A stretch of 64,000 bases of DNA from Mucor racemosus (lineage: Eukaryota; Mucoromycota; Mucoromycetes; Mucorales; Mucoraceae). The translations under genes and the position numbers were made by a program. Below the pieces are notes generated by a model. It was given only the letters and a program-made list of their open reading frames with translations, was not told the origin of the DNA and made no database searches. Positions 12,243-23,790 of the stretch are shown here, in pieces; within the stretch, counting starts at the first letter, position 1, and each line of letters begins with the position of its first letter. The stretch lies in the NCBI GenBank assembly GCA_027405735.1, contig JAPEHQ010000018.1, positions 992,001 to 1,056,000 of the forward strand, given 5' to 3'.

Positions 12243-12654
12243 ATTATATATCATCATAGTCATCATTATTAAATAAATAGTACACATATTTGGCAACACT
12301 ACAATAGCAATATTAATGATTTACCCCCATCAAATTAGCCTACATTCATCAGATAATGTTATTATTATTATGTAACGAATCAATGGTATGAGATTCTCCT
12401 ATCTTGTAATATAATAGTTTCGGTCTACAGTCTGTTTATATTATATACTTTAGGGGGCATGTCATGGAATGAATGAAAAGGGGGGGCAATGAGGATGAAC
12501 CTCTCATGCATTGACATTTTTTGCAAATAGATTGAGCGCTTTACCGCTCTTGTGAATGTCATTTATTAGGCAACAAATTCTGAGTGGTATATAAAGGGTT
12601 ACTTTTTTTTTTTGGTTTATTCTTCATTTCACATCTATCAACAACAAAAAAACC
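12243..12654. other. Intergenic, promoter of the secreted DPBB gene
   Basis: AT-rich, with a G-run (about 12480-12486), a TATA-like element at 12588 and a T-run just before the transcribed leader. No additional gene is seen. Confidence 0.5.
12588..12595 (+). promoter_or_regulatory. TATA box of the secreted DPBB gene
   Basis: TATATAAA lies 60 bp upstream of the ATG at 12655 and is followed by a T-rich tract. The spacing fits a fungal core promoter with a short leader. Confidence 0.6.
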
Positions 12655-13279
12655 ATGGTCTCAACTCGATTTTATACTATTTTACTAGTTATCACAATCA
12701 GTAACTTTTTATTAATATCAAGTGCTCCTCTCGAACGCCGTATCATAGGAGCTTCTAAATTATTACAAGGAGTCAAAGGAAAGCTCTTTTCAGGCTCGGG
12801 TACATTTTATAAAGTTGGATCTGGTTCATGTGGAGAATATGATACAGATAGTGAATTAGTAGTAGCAGTGAATAAAGCTCAAATGGAGAATGGTATGTAT
12901 AACTATGTTAAAACATACAAATGCCTAATACGTCTATAGGATCAAACCCCAATAATAATCCTCATTGTGACAAGATGGTTACTATTACTGGAGATGAGGG
13001 AACTGTTACAGCCAAAGTAGTGGATACATGTCCCTCATGTGCAAATGGTAAAACATGTTTAAAATTATCCGTCGTACAATAATGTTGAATCTAACACATT
13101 TTTGTTTCTTATCAAAATAGGAGCATTAGACATGTCGCCGACTAGTAAGTTGGACATTGTATACTACTATTCTTACTGTACATGTCCAATTATTTAACCA
13201 ATTATTTTTTATAGCATTTAAACGAGTATGTGGTAATTTAGCAGAAGGTGTCTGTACTATCAATTGGAAATTTGTATAA
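12655..13279 (+). CDS. Small secreted double-psi beta-barrel (RlpA/barwin-like) protein
   Basis: Exons 12655-12892, 12940-13047, 13121-13144 and 13215-13279 give 144 residues. A hydrophobic signal peptide (about 1-23) is followed by an LERR stretch that could be a Kex2-type site. The mature part shows the DPBB signature GSGTFYKVGSGSCGEYD, VVAVNKAQ, VTITGDEGTVTAKVVDTC, PSCANGALDMSPT, then FKRVCGNLAEGVCTINWKFV at the end. This is the small fungal barwin/expansin-like class (rare lipoprotein A domain); members are secreted, and reported roles include carbohydrate binding and protease inhibition. No catalytic claim is made. The third exon is only 24 bp. A TATA box lies 60 bp before the start. Confidence 0.87.
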
Positions 13280-13457
13280 AGATTTCATAGGTTTCAATCT
13301 ATTTGTTTGTTCCTTAAAAAATCCCATGTAGTTCCTTCCTCGCCAAATTTCGCTGTAAAACCTTTTTTTTTTTTTGACAGGATATATTCGTTCATTTTAA
13401 ATATCTTATTACCCTCTCTCTCTCTCTTTATCATTCATATATTTCTATATATTTATC

Positions 13458-13775
13458 ATGTCCAAGCGGAATACTCGAGAGCATGTAAATATATGGAAAA
13501 AAGTTCCTCATAGAATAAAAAGCCTTTTGAAAAAAGACAAATTATTTGATCAAACATCTCCACCTCCATTATCCATTTACACTAAACAGAAATCTTCTTC
13601 TTCTTTACTTTATCGTATATTTTCAACTAGAAATAAAAACGAGACTATAATTCAATTAAAAGAGCGTCAGTGGAACAATCCGCCATCAGATGTAACAGAA
13701 TTAGAGCTGTATGCATCGTCAACAGAAGTACCAGTGAGAGCAAATTTATTGTCGTTTTTTAATCCATCTCAACAT

Positions 13776-13819
<44 letters not shown>

Positions 13820-14410
13820 TGACTGGTCCAATAAATCATCTACTATAGATGAATATAATAGAGTCTATATGGCAACATTACAGAAAATCCGATTATTCAA
13901 TCATTATGCAATGGAACAACAAATTAGCATTCATCACATGCTAAGTTACATTCAAAATCAACAACATAGACCTCTGTTGTGTCGTGGTGCTTATCAGCGC
14001 GATTTCAACTCTATTTTATCTGGTAGATCCATGATGACAGATTCAATTTTAATGAACAATAATAGAAAGCCTAGACGTACAAGATATATCTTCATGTTAC
14101 TTAGTACGCCCGCTACTCATGTTATAAACAAGACACATCCAGTGACAAATGCTCTTTCAAAATTACGTAAACCTTATGCCGAAACATATTCTGTGATTAA
14201 TGCTAATGAAAATAACGTTGAAGCTCAAAAAGAAGAGAAACCATTGCCAGTTCCAACAGCCAATAAGAAGTGTTTCGTACCTGCAGATTACCTTTTGGAT
14301 CCAGCTACTTTATTTTGTTCGAATATTAATGCAACTGAGGCTAATCATCATCGGCTCGGAACAAAATTTAACGGTAGCACAGTAACCACAACACCACCAA
14401 AAACAATAAT

Positions 14411-14447
<37 letters not shown>

Positions 14448-14528
14448 TCATCATCATCATCATCATTATCATCTGAACATTATGATTTAAAGAACATTAT
14501 GGCAAAAATACAAATTCAAACCAACTAA
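13458..14528 (+). CDS. Hypothetical low-complexity protein with polyQ and polyT/S tracts
   Basis: One uninterrupted frame of 356 codons with a good ATG context (TATCATGTCC). I recognise no domain. The N-terminus is basic (SKRNTREHVNIWKKV). A run of 13 CAG codons (13776-13814) plus CAA encodes polyglutamine near residues 107-120, followed by a helix-like segment (VYMATLQKIRLFNHYAMEQQ). The C-terminus has ACA and TCA repeats encoding Thr and Ser tracts (about 14404-14470), then a short KNIMAKIQIQTN tail. The length and the non-repeat parts argue for a real gene, perhaps a nuclear or regulatory protein. The repeats should vary in length between strains. Confidence 0.6.
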
Positions 14529-14890
14529 AAATCAGCGTTGATCGCTATTTTTTTGTTGTGAAAATCATTTTAAAATGTAATTCTACTAATAATAAAATGT
14601 ATTTAGCAAATGTTTTCATGCAGTATTCCTGTTTTTGTAATTGTTACACTTGTAGATAATAAAATAGACAGCTGATTTTAACTCACAGATTTTTTTCCAT
14701 GTACAAATACAGAGATACAAAGGAGAGCAAACAACAATAATAATAACAAAATAACCTTGTTTGGTGGTTTAATCTTAAAAATCACTTGAAATTTAAATTG
14801 GTCGGATCTATCACTATAAAAAGAGCCTTTTTTTCTTTTTCATTTGAATATTATTCTTCTTTCCTGCATATAAATACATTTACATATAAC
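14529..14890. other. Intergenic, promoter of CCCH zinc-finger gene
   Basis: AT-rich, with AATAAAATG-type words soon after the upstream stop and a TATAAAAAG box before the next gene. Nothing else is seen. Confidence 0.5.
14815..14823 (+). promoter_or_regulatory. TATA box of the CCCH zinc-finger gene
   Basis: TATAAAAAG about 76 bp upstream of the ATG at 14891, followed by a T/C-rich initiator-like tract. Confidence 0.6.
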
Positions 14891-15457
14891 ATGGATTCTA
14901 GAAAATATCAACTCTTTAAAACTGAAATGTGTAGAAATTGGCAAGAGATGGGTGAATGCAGGTAAGTCTTGGTTTACTTCATAAATATATATATATATAT
15001 ATGTGTCTCTGAACAGCTCATTTATTATAGATATTCAAGAAAATGTCGGTTTGCTCATGGCCAACAAGAACTTCGATGTGTTCAAAGACATGCTAGATAC
15101 AAAACAGAGATTTGCAGAACTTTTCATTTAACAGGTACATGTTTATACGGTGTTCGTTGTACATTTATACATGATGAACAACAACAAATTCAAGATGCAT
15201 CTTCCAATTCTTCAATATCATCATCCACATCATCATCATCTAGTTCTTCTTCCTCTTCTCCATTATTCACAGCTATTCCTCATAATCTTCAATATTATCC
15301 CAGTACTGACCTCAACACGTGGAAAAGTACCATGCTTGCAAAGCTAGAATCTACCAATATTTGGTCATCATCTAACAATTCACCATCATTTGATCGACGC
15401 TTTTCTTCATCTTCCACATCTAGTGCATCTTCATTGTCTATAATACCTTTTATTTAA
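14891..15457 (+). CDS. Tandem CCCH zinc-finger protein (TTP/TIS11 family)
   Basis: Exons 14891-14961 and 15031-15457 encode 165 residues. Two C-x8-C-x5-C-x3-H fingers are complete: C14, C23, C29, H33 and C52, C61, C67, H71. Each is led by a KTE(M/I)CR motif (FKTEMCRNW and YKTEICRTF), and the linker is 18 residues, exactly the tristetraprolin layout. The family binds AU-rich elements in mRNA 3' ends and recruits decay factors. The rest is a serine-rich low-complexity tail. The only intron (69 bp) falls inside finger 1 and carries a TA microsatellite. By analogy with yeast Cth1/Cth2 it may regulate transcripts post-transcriptionally; the targets are unknown. Confidence 0.92.
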
Positions 15458-17399
15458 ACTTTTTACATATTGTCATCTCATTCTATATATTTTATCTATA
15501 TTTCTTTATTCACATTTAATTATAATAGCAATAATAATAAAAATGATCATTTAATAGCAATACTTTGCATGTCTATAATATCTAATTAATGAACTACAAC
15601 AAGTGGCTCAAGAAAATGTCAATATCAATACTTGGTTTCAAGCGTTATTTTCAATAACTTGAAGGGGGTTCATTTCTTTGTAATTATATATTTAGCTCAA
15701 GGAGATTATTAGTTGGGCTAATTAAGTATATATCAAAAAATAATAGGGCTTGGCCTAATATCATATACACCCATTGTAAATTTCTATATAGAGAACTAAA
15801 TTAATCATGTATCGCTACTGCACCATGGGAAAGAGTAGTGGTACCACAAAAATAAAGCAAAATATTTAGGAGCTAATAAAATAATAGGAGTGATGCAGGG
15901 TCAAAAGAGGCGTTCCATCTTTTGTTATTATTATTATTTTGCTAGGACCTAACTTGAACAACTTTATTTCATGCTTAAAATATTACAATATCCTACCATC
16001 ATCATTATTACTATCTAATCCGAGCATTATATATTCCGGTAAAAATTGCAATTACTACAGTTTGATACAGTTACACAGTTACACAGTTGCATGTTATGCG
16101 TATGTATGTACATTTAGTACATTGTCTAGCTTTTTTATATTGTATGCAAATACACACAGGCAAAAGGTCCGAGCGTTTAATATCCTCCTTTTTAATTTAT
16201 CATCCTAGCTAAGCAAATGGTGAATTCAACTTGATTTTTGTATGATTGGCAGTATATTTATACAGTAAGAAAAGGAGTGTGTATGTATAAAAAGGAGGTA
16301 TGTATCAAAAACTTGAGGATAATCGGGTTTTGGTTATCGGATACTGATTTCAGTCAGAAACTCAACAGATATACACAAACAGGAGAAAGAGTCGATTGAA
16401 TAAAATAAACACACGCTCGTATGTGTAAACGTTGATATTGCATAGGCTATTGGCCAGGAAACCCGAGCATTAAGCATAATGCACACATGATGTCTAGCAT
16501 AATTTGCGTATGTATCATATACAACATTGCAATTAGTTGCATAATAGTAGTGATAAATATATATTATTTTATATCCAAAAATAAATACAGGTGTAAATAC
16601 ATGCAATTTATTTTAAATAAGATAACCTTTTTGTGATGGATACATGGGTACACAGAGTCCTGAATACGGTCATATACAATTCTAGAACTAAATGCGCCAG
16701 TAACCCTCATATCGAGTGCCTTCACAGCACGCGCACATGCTGTAAACATATTTGACTAACTAAAGCTTCCATTTTCTGTTGATAAGTGTATATAATATGA
16801 TAAATACTATTGTTGTTATTTAATAGAATACAACCAAGGATCTAGTATATATCGCCTTTCATAAACATTTATGCAACACTTTAGGTTAAGACATGTAAAC
16901 ATAAGATTAAAGTTACTTTTTCGACTTTTAATTAGCATATTCTTTTATACCAAAGTCAACTGATTTTCTGACTCTTGTCAGCGTTATATATATGCACCAA
17001 ATTCGATTAATGGTACGGCATATTTATCTTGATATATTTGTGTTAACTTTTGAATGAGAGTACTAAAAGTTTATAAATATTCTGATTTTATAAGACTGTT
17101 TATACCATAGAAATGGTCAGATTGATCAGGTTTGGGTGGTTTCATATTGCAATTCTGATTGAAACGTATGATTAGTTTTTAAGACGATATCTTCTTATTT
17201 TTTTTTTGATCATGAAGTACATGAGGTACATGATATTTTTTAAAGTGAATAAGCAGTTCATAGTTTTTCAAATAATATAAAAAAGAAACGTCCGTTTAAA
17301 TTATAATCACCTTTGGCTTTGATAGCAAAACATGAATTCAAAGCTCAAAATTTAATTGACCCTATAGTAAGTAGCATTTAATATGTATTTTAGATATCT
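15458..17399. other. AT-rich intergenic region, no gene recognised
   Basis: Nearly 2 kb between the zinc-finger gene and the right repeat arm. Short frames (for example 15939-16208 + and 16334-16606 -) have no recognisable motif and look random. GT/CA-rich patches (around 16080-16160 and 16380-16500) are simple-sequence-like. Confidence 0.5.
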
Positions 17400-18300
17400 C
17401 TAAATAGATACAAGTTGATCTTATTATGCTACCTGCTCCTGAAATTATTTATATCCCATGAAAGACTCAAAGGCGGGTAAAATTCACTGCTTTTTTCCTT
17501 GGAAACTGGGTCTCACTTTTCACCCCTGCTCTACTTTTTTCCCAACTAAATAACACAAAGAAAAAATAATATACAAATGTACCTAAGATGTTCAAATTTA
17601 ATCCAACAACAAGTATCCAAAAATATCCTACTTTTTGCAGTTGGTATAACTTTTTAAGTGCTAATGTTTCAGATTTTTACGCAATTTTCGCTGCTAAAAT
17701 TAGAAACTTTGAGGCTTCACATCTCTACAAAAAATTAAGCTATGCGAACACTTTTTAGTGATAAAACTTACTTGTTTTGAAGAGCTCTATAACATATTGG
17801 AATATAAAAAAATTCTGAGCACTTTTATTTTCTTTTGATTTTTTTGGTATTTTTGTAGTAGATTTAAAAATATTGGTTAAATTGAGCAGCATTTTTTTTA
17901 TATTCATGTCATCAATCTCATTGAGCTCTCTCGGATCCAATTTAATTTTTTCTAAAATATTGATTTTTCGTGGAGATATCCTCAAAAATGTGTCCAAAGA
18001 GATACCTTCGTTTCTAGCCTCAATTTTCCCCTTATATACCCTCATCCCAAATACTGATTGAATTTGAAAAAAAATTAACAAAAATCTCGTTTTCTCCCCG
18101 AAAAATGCAGCTAAAAGGTTTGGCAATAGCTCGATCAATAGATAATTTTTCTGTGCAGTATCTATGTTGTTTATATTTGAAATATAACTACGACCGAACT
18201 ATGCTTCCCATGGGCATAATGATCTACGCAGATGGGCAGAATAAAAAAAATTTGTGCACATCAGGTAGCCCAGATGAGAAGAGCAATGAAATCAAAGTTT
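17400..18300 (+). repeat. R2 repeat unit, copy 2
   Basis: Inverted counterpart of 6800-7800. Between 17400 and about 17858 it is clearly diverged (several substitutions; the 109-codon frame seen on the left is broken here). From 17858 outward it becomes identical to the left arm. The 127-codon frame on the complement (17755-18138) differs at four residues, all in its last third. Confidence 0.65.
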
Positions 18301-19998
18301 TTTAATCAATTTACTTAAGTATATCAATCATAATATAATTTATAACAAGTATAATTTGAATGGTTTAAAGCAGATTGAAATGTCAAAAGAGTCTATATAA
18401 ATAATCTTGCCAGAATATTACACTTTTATTAACAATTCATCCTTTGGATGTATTTATATACATTAATTATAACTATTACTAGGGTTTTACAGTACTATCT
18501 AAGAATATGATGTAAGTCAATGATCCACATTGATTTACTGTAACACTAATTATAGATTGTGACCTTGGATGTGAGACCTAGGATGAGTATTGACATAACA
18601 CAGATGTGAGTTACTCTGATTCGACAAAATTGCCTTATTGACGAGATATGTCAATTTGAAATTTGGGCTTTGAGAGAGTTCTTCCCATGTTCTTCTTTCG
18701 GGGACCAAATGGGAACAACGACAACAACCTGTTTGGCAACACTAAAAGTATTTATGCCTTTGTAAATTCCTGTTTGTAACACGCAAAATCGACTGATTTA
18801 GGATTATTTTTCTGTTTTCTTCCCCACTCTTTCCTCAGCGCTTTTCTTTATATTTAAAACTACAATAAAAAGACCAATATCTTTTATAAACTGAAATCAA
18901 GCAGCAGATACAATTACATGTTTTTCCTATTATTTATTTGGAAATAAATTATTAACTATTAATGTTAAGAAGGGCGCGTTATAATATTATTTTTTTTCGA
19001 AAAAAAAAAGCATCCAAGACTTAGTCATTTCTTCCCATTATCTTCGTTATAATCAATGGTTTTTTGCTCTAAATTTGATATTTACCTGCTAAAAAATTGG
19101 TGATTATAAAAGTATGTATACTATTTACTTGATTTGAATGAATGAATAAACTCATGTTAATTTATTTAGTTTCTAAAAAGTATTTGTTTCTATTTAGTGG
19201 CCAAGCAATAGCTAACCAAGAAGAGGAAAACAAAATGTTGCTTTGTATACCACTACCAACTATCAAAAGTACATCATAATCATTACTTATTAGTTTGTTA
19301 ATTAACTTTACTACTAATAAATCAATTTTTATAGGAGGCCAAAAGTAAAGGCGTATTCAGCTCAAAACGCTTGAAACAACTCAATTATACTAATTTACAT
19401 GGTTTATAATCTCTTTCTTATTTAATTTCTATATTTATGCGATTTTAATATTTTTTTTATACGCTATACTGCTAATCGACTTATTCGTCCATTAGGGTTA
19501 ACTCATCATACTTTATTAGTAGCAGTGTAGTACTGTATCTTTAATAACGGTCCATTATTAGCTCATGATATGCAAAACAATTAAAAGGGATCATCTAATC
19601 TCGAATTCATTTGATTCAACTGATAATGCTAGACTATCATCAAATTAGTTGTGTTGATTCGCAATAAAGTAAGGCGTTTTATCAAGTACGATGTTGGAGT
19701 TCAATGTATTTCAGTTAAATTAAACAGACAAAAATATTATGGTTCATGCAGAAATATATGAATGTGTGAGAGAGCTCAGGTCTATGAGCAAAAAAAATGT
19801 TCCAAATTGTGATGCTTCATCTACCTGTACAAAATTTTTTTGTGGCGATACCTGGTGGCTCAAGTGTGATTTAGGCATTTAATTTCCAAATGTATCGACG
19901 AATCAAGATAAAGTCGGTTGATTGATATAACGGATAATAAATGCAATGTCATTTATTGAATGGGTAAATGTAAATGTATAAAGCAAAAAAGCTTACTT
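17858..19998. repeat. Right arm of near-identical inverted repeat
   Basis: Reverse complement of 5124-7265 with one visible homopolymer length difference. Outside 19998 the sequence resembles copy 1 of the dynein repeat (about 2230) more than copy 2 (about 5110), so the junction is mosaic. This suggests gene conversion or rearrangement rather than one simple duplication. Confidence 0.88.
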
Positions 19999-20439
19999 TT
20001 GAATGAAAGTACTGATTATTTTGATTAACATTAATAGGTTCAAAAAGCATAGTTAAGTGCAATAATTGCTATTAAATCGCATAATATGGTATGCAGAAAG
20101 CTCTCGAAGCATTTTTTTTGGCAATGCTACAAATCATCGTTCAATATGACTAAATGCTGTATTAATGAATCAGAGAAAACACAACCGGTAAAAACTGATA
20201 CCCTATGCACATCGAGGTCAATATTGGTAAAAAGTATATTCATTATTGTTGTGCAGCAGCAGTGGAAATTGCAGCATTTTGATGGATAGAAATTACAAGA
20301 CCCAGAGGTTGTAAATGTTAAGTGCTCACCATATGCTAATACAGTAGTATCATCTTGTTTTTTATTTAATTGCTGTATTATCAAAAGTCAACAAGGTTTT
20401 CATAGCTTATAACAATGACAATGGAATATTTCTGATTTT

Positions 20440-20668
20440 AGATTGACATTTATCAGAAGGCGGACTGATGATACATTTAATACTACTGTTGATGTAACAA
20501 TTCAATTTAATTTATGGAATTTGAATGAAAATACCGAGGAACCATTTGTAAGTAATTAGGTTGGTTCTAGTAAAGTGTTGAATAAATTGGCTTGGGACAA
20601 AGAGGATAAAAAGGCGGCAATAGGTTCCAGTGATGGCCATGTTTATGTTTATGATATTGGAGAGGTAA
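20440..20668 (+). pseudogene. Dynein intermediate chain fragment (relic)
   Basis: Best-preserved copy of the captured WD40 piece. FNLWNLNENTEEPF is followed by VSN, a stop (TAG), then VGSSKVLNKLAWDKEDKK and so on up to GE, where a GTAAGAG donor-like sequence begins. It has no start codon and no further dynein exons, so it is not functional. Confidence 0.8.
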
Positions 20669-21479
20669 GAGTAAAAAAAAATTAATGTAAATCACCTCTA
20701 GCGCAATAATTATAAAGTAAGACTACATTATCATCAAATAAACTACCACACAAAGTTAACATGTATAAAGATTTACAGTAATAAGCTTGAATCAAGTGGT
20801 TACAGCATCATAAATTCTTGAAAAAGTTTTCAAGTATTATAAAATCTCTTATTTTTAAGACTTACAAAGCTTATAAGCGGAATATTAATTTAGAAAATTA
20901 TTTTTGTCCAGATCATCAATTTTGACATTTTTTAATTTTTTTTTTCTGATTTTGCAAATTTAGAGTTAATTATACTACCAATTATAAAAATAAAAATTAT
21001 ATACATATGCAGAATTTAGCGCTCTATTTGCTCAATAAAAAATAATAAACATTTTTATTGCAAAATATTACATGAAAATCTTTTAATCAAAAAACCGTTT
21101 TTGGGACAAAAGTACAAACTTTCATTACTTAAAAGTTAATATTAAGCTTTTATAAAATGCGTATTAGTCATGGCTACAATTTGCTCTCACAATGTAGTAT
21201 ATTTAAACGTTGATTTTGGTATCAAAAATTAATTTTTCTTTTTTTTGATCAAAATCATGAGTATTGGTAAGGATAAAACGAGTCCCGAAAATATCCGCTA
21301 CAAAAACTGAATTTTCAGACCGCACATGGTTAAATATAAGAAAAATAAAAAAAAGCGCATTTTCATTTAAAGCTTAGATATACACCATAGTATAAGAGAC
21401 TTACAGTAGCTGTCCGATCGTGTTCTGCTCAATTATGGCGTCGCTCTACAGGCTCCCTTTTGTAACCTTTTAGTGAATG

Positions 21480-21871
21480 TGATATATCAGAAGTTTACCC
21501 AGATGTAGAAATCCAGGAACAACTATTGAAATCCAACATGGCATGGCATTTAGTAACTCGTACTAAATGTCATACATAACCACTAGCATTAACAGCGACT
21601 ATCAGGAACATTCAGGAACAATTCGTAGCAATGAAACATAAGCAACCCTACATCTTATTCAAATAATACAATCACAGATTCCCAATCCCACAAATTCCAT
21701 TGTATATGATTTGTTCCCAAATCATATCAAGTACCTCAATACCCGGCAATTCATTAATAATATTAATAATTATATAACCATTTAGAAAACATATAAATAC
21801 GAAGCATCAATGAATTAATAAAATATATCTTTTAGCAGAGTATTTTTATATTAGTATCTTTTGATATAACA
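21480..21871 (-). mobile_element. Solo LTR, family B (392 bp)
   Basis: On the complement it begins TGTTATATCAAAAG and ends CTTCTGATATATCA. On the + strand the left flank is GAATG and the right flank is GATG followed by TATTATATG. The uninterrupted site in copy 4 (about 24711) reads GAATGTATGATATG, so the target duplication was probably GAATG with one base since lost. A second copy is at 48329-48719 in the same orientation. Confidence 0.78.
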
Positions 21872-22089
21872 GATGTATTATATGACAGACGGTTTTCTAG
21901 AAGAAAAAAGTTTGTTTCTATGATAGCAGATATTGCCTATTATTTTGTTTAGTTTATGGGTGGATGCGCTGTAATGCTGCTTTTACATTGGCTGAAATGT
22001 GCAATTTAGCAGGGTTTTAATTGCGCTAAAAAATGTAAAGCCTTGAAAGTCCTTTTCTACGTGCGTTGTTTCACTCTTTTTGTTTTCAT

Positions 22090-22618
22090 TGTCGTATATT
22101 TTCAGGATTGATAAATAGTATTTAAAAAAAAATACAATTATAAAAGAATGAGTAATTAATCAGTTTTTCAACTGTATAATAAAAACAAGATATCGTTTAT
22201 TTAGATATAAAAGTATGGCCTTTTATATTGATTTGACATTGAGATCCTGAGATGTAATTTAAGGCACTAATGAACCATTGGATCTGTTTGATAGTAATCT
22301 ATGGATTGAAATGGATCAATCATAATTTAACCGTTCTTGCAGAGCTTGTGAATCACCTTGTTTTAATGCTGCGCTAAATATGCTTGGATGTTGATTTGAT
22401 AGCTACTTGATTGTTTAACTGCTGGGATGAAATAATGTGGTGTCATAATTGAGGTCCAAGCGTTCTTGGTAATTACTGGATTAAACATGGTACGCTAGGA
22501 GTTTTTTATATCCGATATCAAGACTTGCACTTCGATACGTGTCGTAGTCAATAGATTGTAAGATGTATTGATACTGTAGAAGGTGATAATGTATGATACT
22601 AGTAGGTGGAATACAACA
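22090..22618 (-). mobile_element. LTR, family C, complete copy (529 bp)
   Basis: Read on the complement it starts TGTTGTATTCCACC and ends TATATACGACA, the same 529 bp as the copy at 24945-25473. It is joined directly to a truncated inverted copy (22619-23001), making a palindrome. Confidence 0.78.
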
Positions 22619-23001
22619 CCAAGAACACTTGGGCCTCATTTATGACACCATATTATTTCATCCCAGCGGTTAATTAATTAAGTAGCTATCAAATCAATAT
22701 CCAAGCACAATTAGCGCAGCATTGAGACAAAGCAACTCACAATCTCTGCAAGAACGGTTAAGTTATTATTGACCCATTTCAATCCATAGGTTACTATCAA
22801 ACAAATCTAATGGTTCAATAGTGCCTTAAATTACACCTCAGGATCTCAATGTCAAATCAATATAATAAAAGACCATACTTTTATATCTAAATAAACGATA
22901 TCTTGTTTTTATTATACAGTTGAAGAACTGATTAATTACTCATTCTTTTATAATTGTATTCTTTTTTAAGTATTATTTATCAAACCTAAAAATATACGAC
23001 A
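22619..23001 (+). mobile_element. LTR, family C, 5'-truncated copy
   Basis: Starts within the family C sequence at CCAAGAAC, lacking about the first 145 bases, and ends at the family terminus TATACGACA. It is the reverse complement of about 22090-22478, so 22090-23001 can fold into a long hairpin with a loop of about 135 bp. Confidence 0.75.
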
Positions 23002-23790
23002 TAACCTACTGTCTGTCACGAAAATCATCGCCAAAGTGAACCTATTTAGCTTACCGGGGCGCTTTTTATGGAAAACAATTTAAATATGATCTTTATGGAT
23101 ACTAGTCAAAGTAAGCTGCCATTCTACATAATAGACATACATATGCACTACTACGGCCGCACTATCCTTCCCATGGGCATAATGGTCTCCACCGATGGGC
23201 AGAATACAAACATTTGTAAATTCCAGTTTGTAACATGCAAAATTGACTGATCTAGGATTATTTCCTGTTTTCTTCCCCACTCTTTCCTCAGCTCTTTTAT
23301 TTATGATTAGAACTACAACAAAAAGATCAATATTTTTTATAAACTGAAATTAAGTAGCAGGTGCAAGTACATGTTTTTCCTATTGTTTATTTAGAAATAA
23401 ATTATTAACTGTTAATTTTAGGGCATGTTATAATATTTTTCTTGAACAAAAAAAGTATCCAAGAATTGGTCATTTTGTTCCATCATCTACGTTATAATTA
23501 ACGCATTTTTGGTCTAAATTCGATATCTACCTGCAGAAAAATTGGGTATTATAAAAGTATATATAGTATTCGCTTGATTTGAATGAATGAATAAACTTAT
23601 GTTAATCTATTTAGTTTCTAAAAAATATTTGTTTCTATTTAGTGGCCAACAACAGCCAAGGAAAGGAAAACGAGATGTTGACTTGTATACCACTACCAAC
23701 TCTCAAAGGTACACCATAATTATTACTTGTTAGCTTGTTATTAATAAGTGATTTTACTAATAAATCAATTTTTATAGCTCAAAAGTAAGT
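23002..23790 (+). repeat. Repeat segment related to 5800-6930 and 43070-43960
   Basis: After about 90 bp of unmatched sequence (23002-23090), 23145-23790 matches, with many differences, the repeat arms at 18190-19330. It contains the ACGGCCG...TGGGCATAATG word cluster. No intact frame of note. Confidence 0.6.

Larger units (their letters stand above)
19999..22089 (+). repeat. Dynein-fragment repeat, copy 3
   Basis: Plus-strand copy with the relic at about 20440-20668, which reads DDTFNTTVD and LNKLAWDKEDKK, GSSDGHVYVYDIGE. It has TAG at the position where copies 1 and 2 have TAA. The conserved 0.8-kb non-coding tail follows (20669-21479). A family B solo LTR interrupts the tail at 21480-21871, and the last bases run into family C LTRs at 22090. 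Confidence 0.8.

Noticed and set aside
14984..15002. TA repeat as a regulatory element
   Set aside because: It lies inside the intron of the zinc-finger gene and looks like a simple microsatellite.
20700..21480. Possible continuing dynein exons after the captured fragment
   Set aside because: All frames have many stops in all six copies; the sequence is conserved but non-coding.
22090..23001. A DNA transposon with very long inverted repeats
   Set aside because: The same 529-bp unit stands alone at 24945-25473 with TG...CA ends, so the palindrome is two LTRs head to head.
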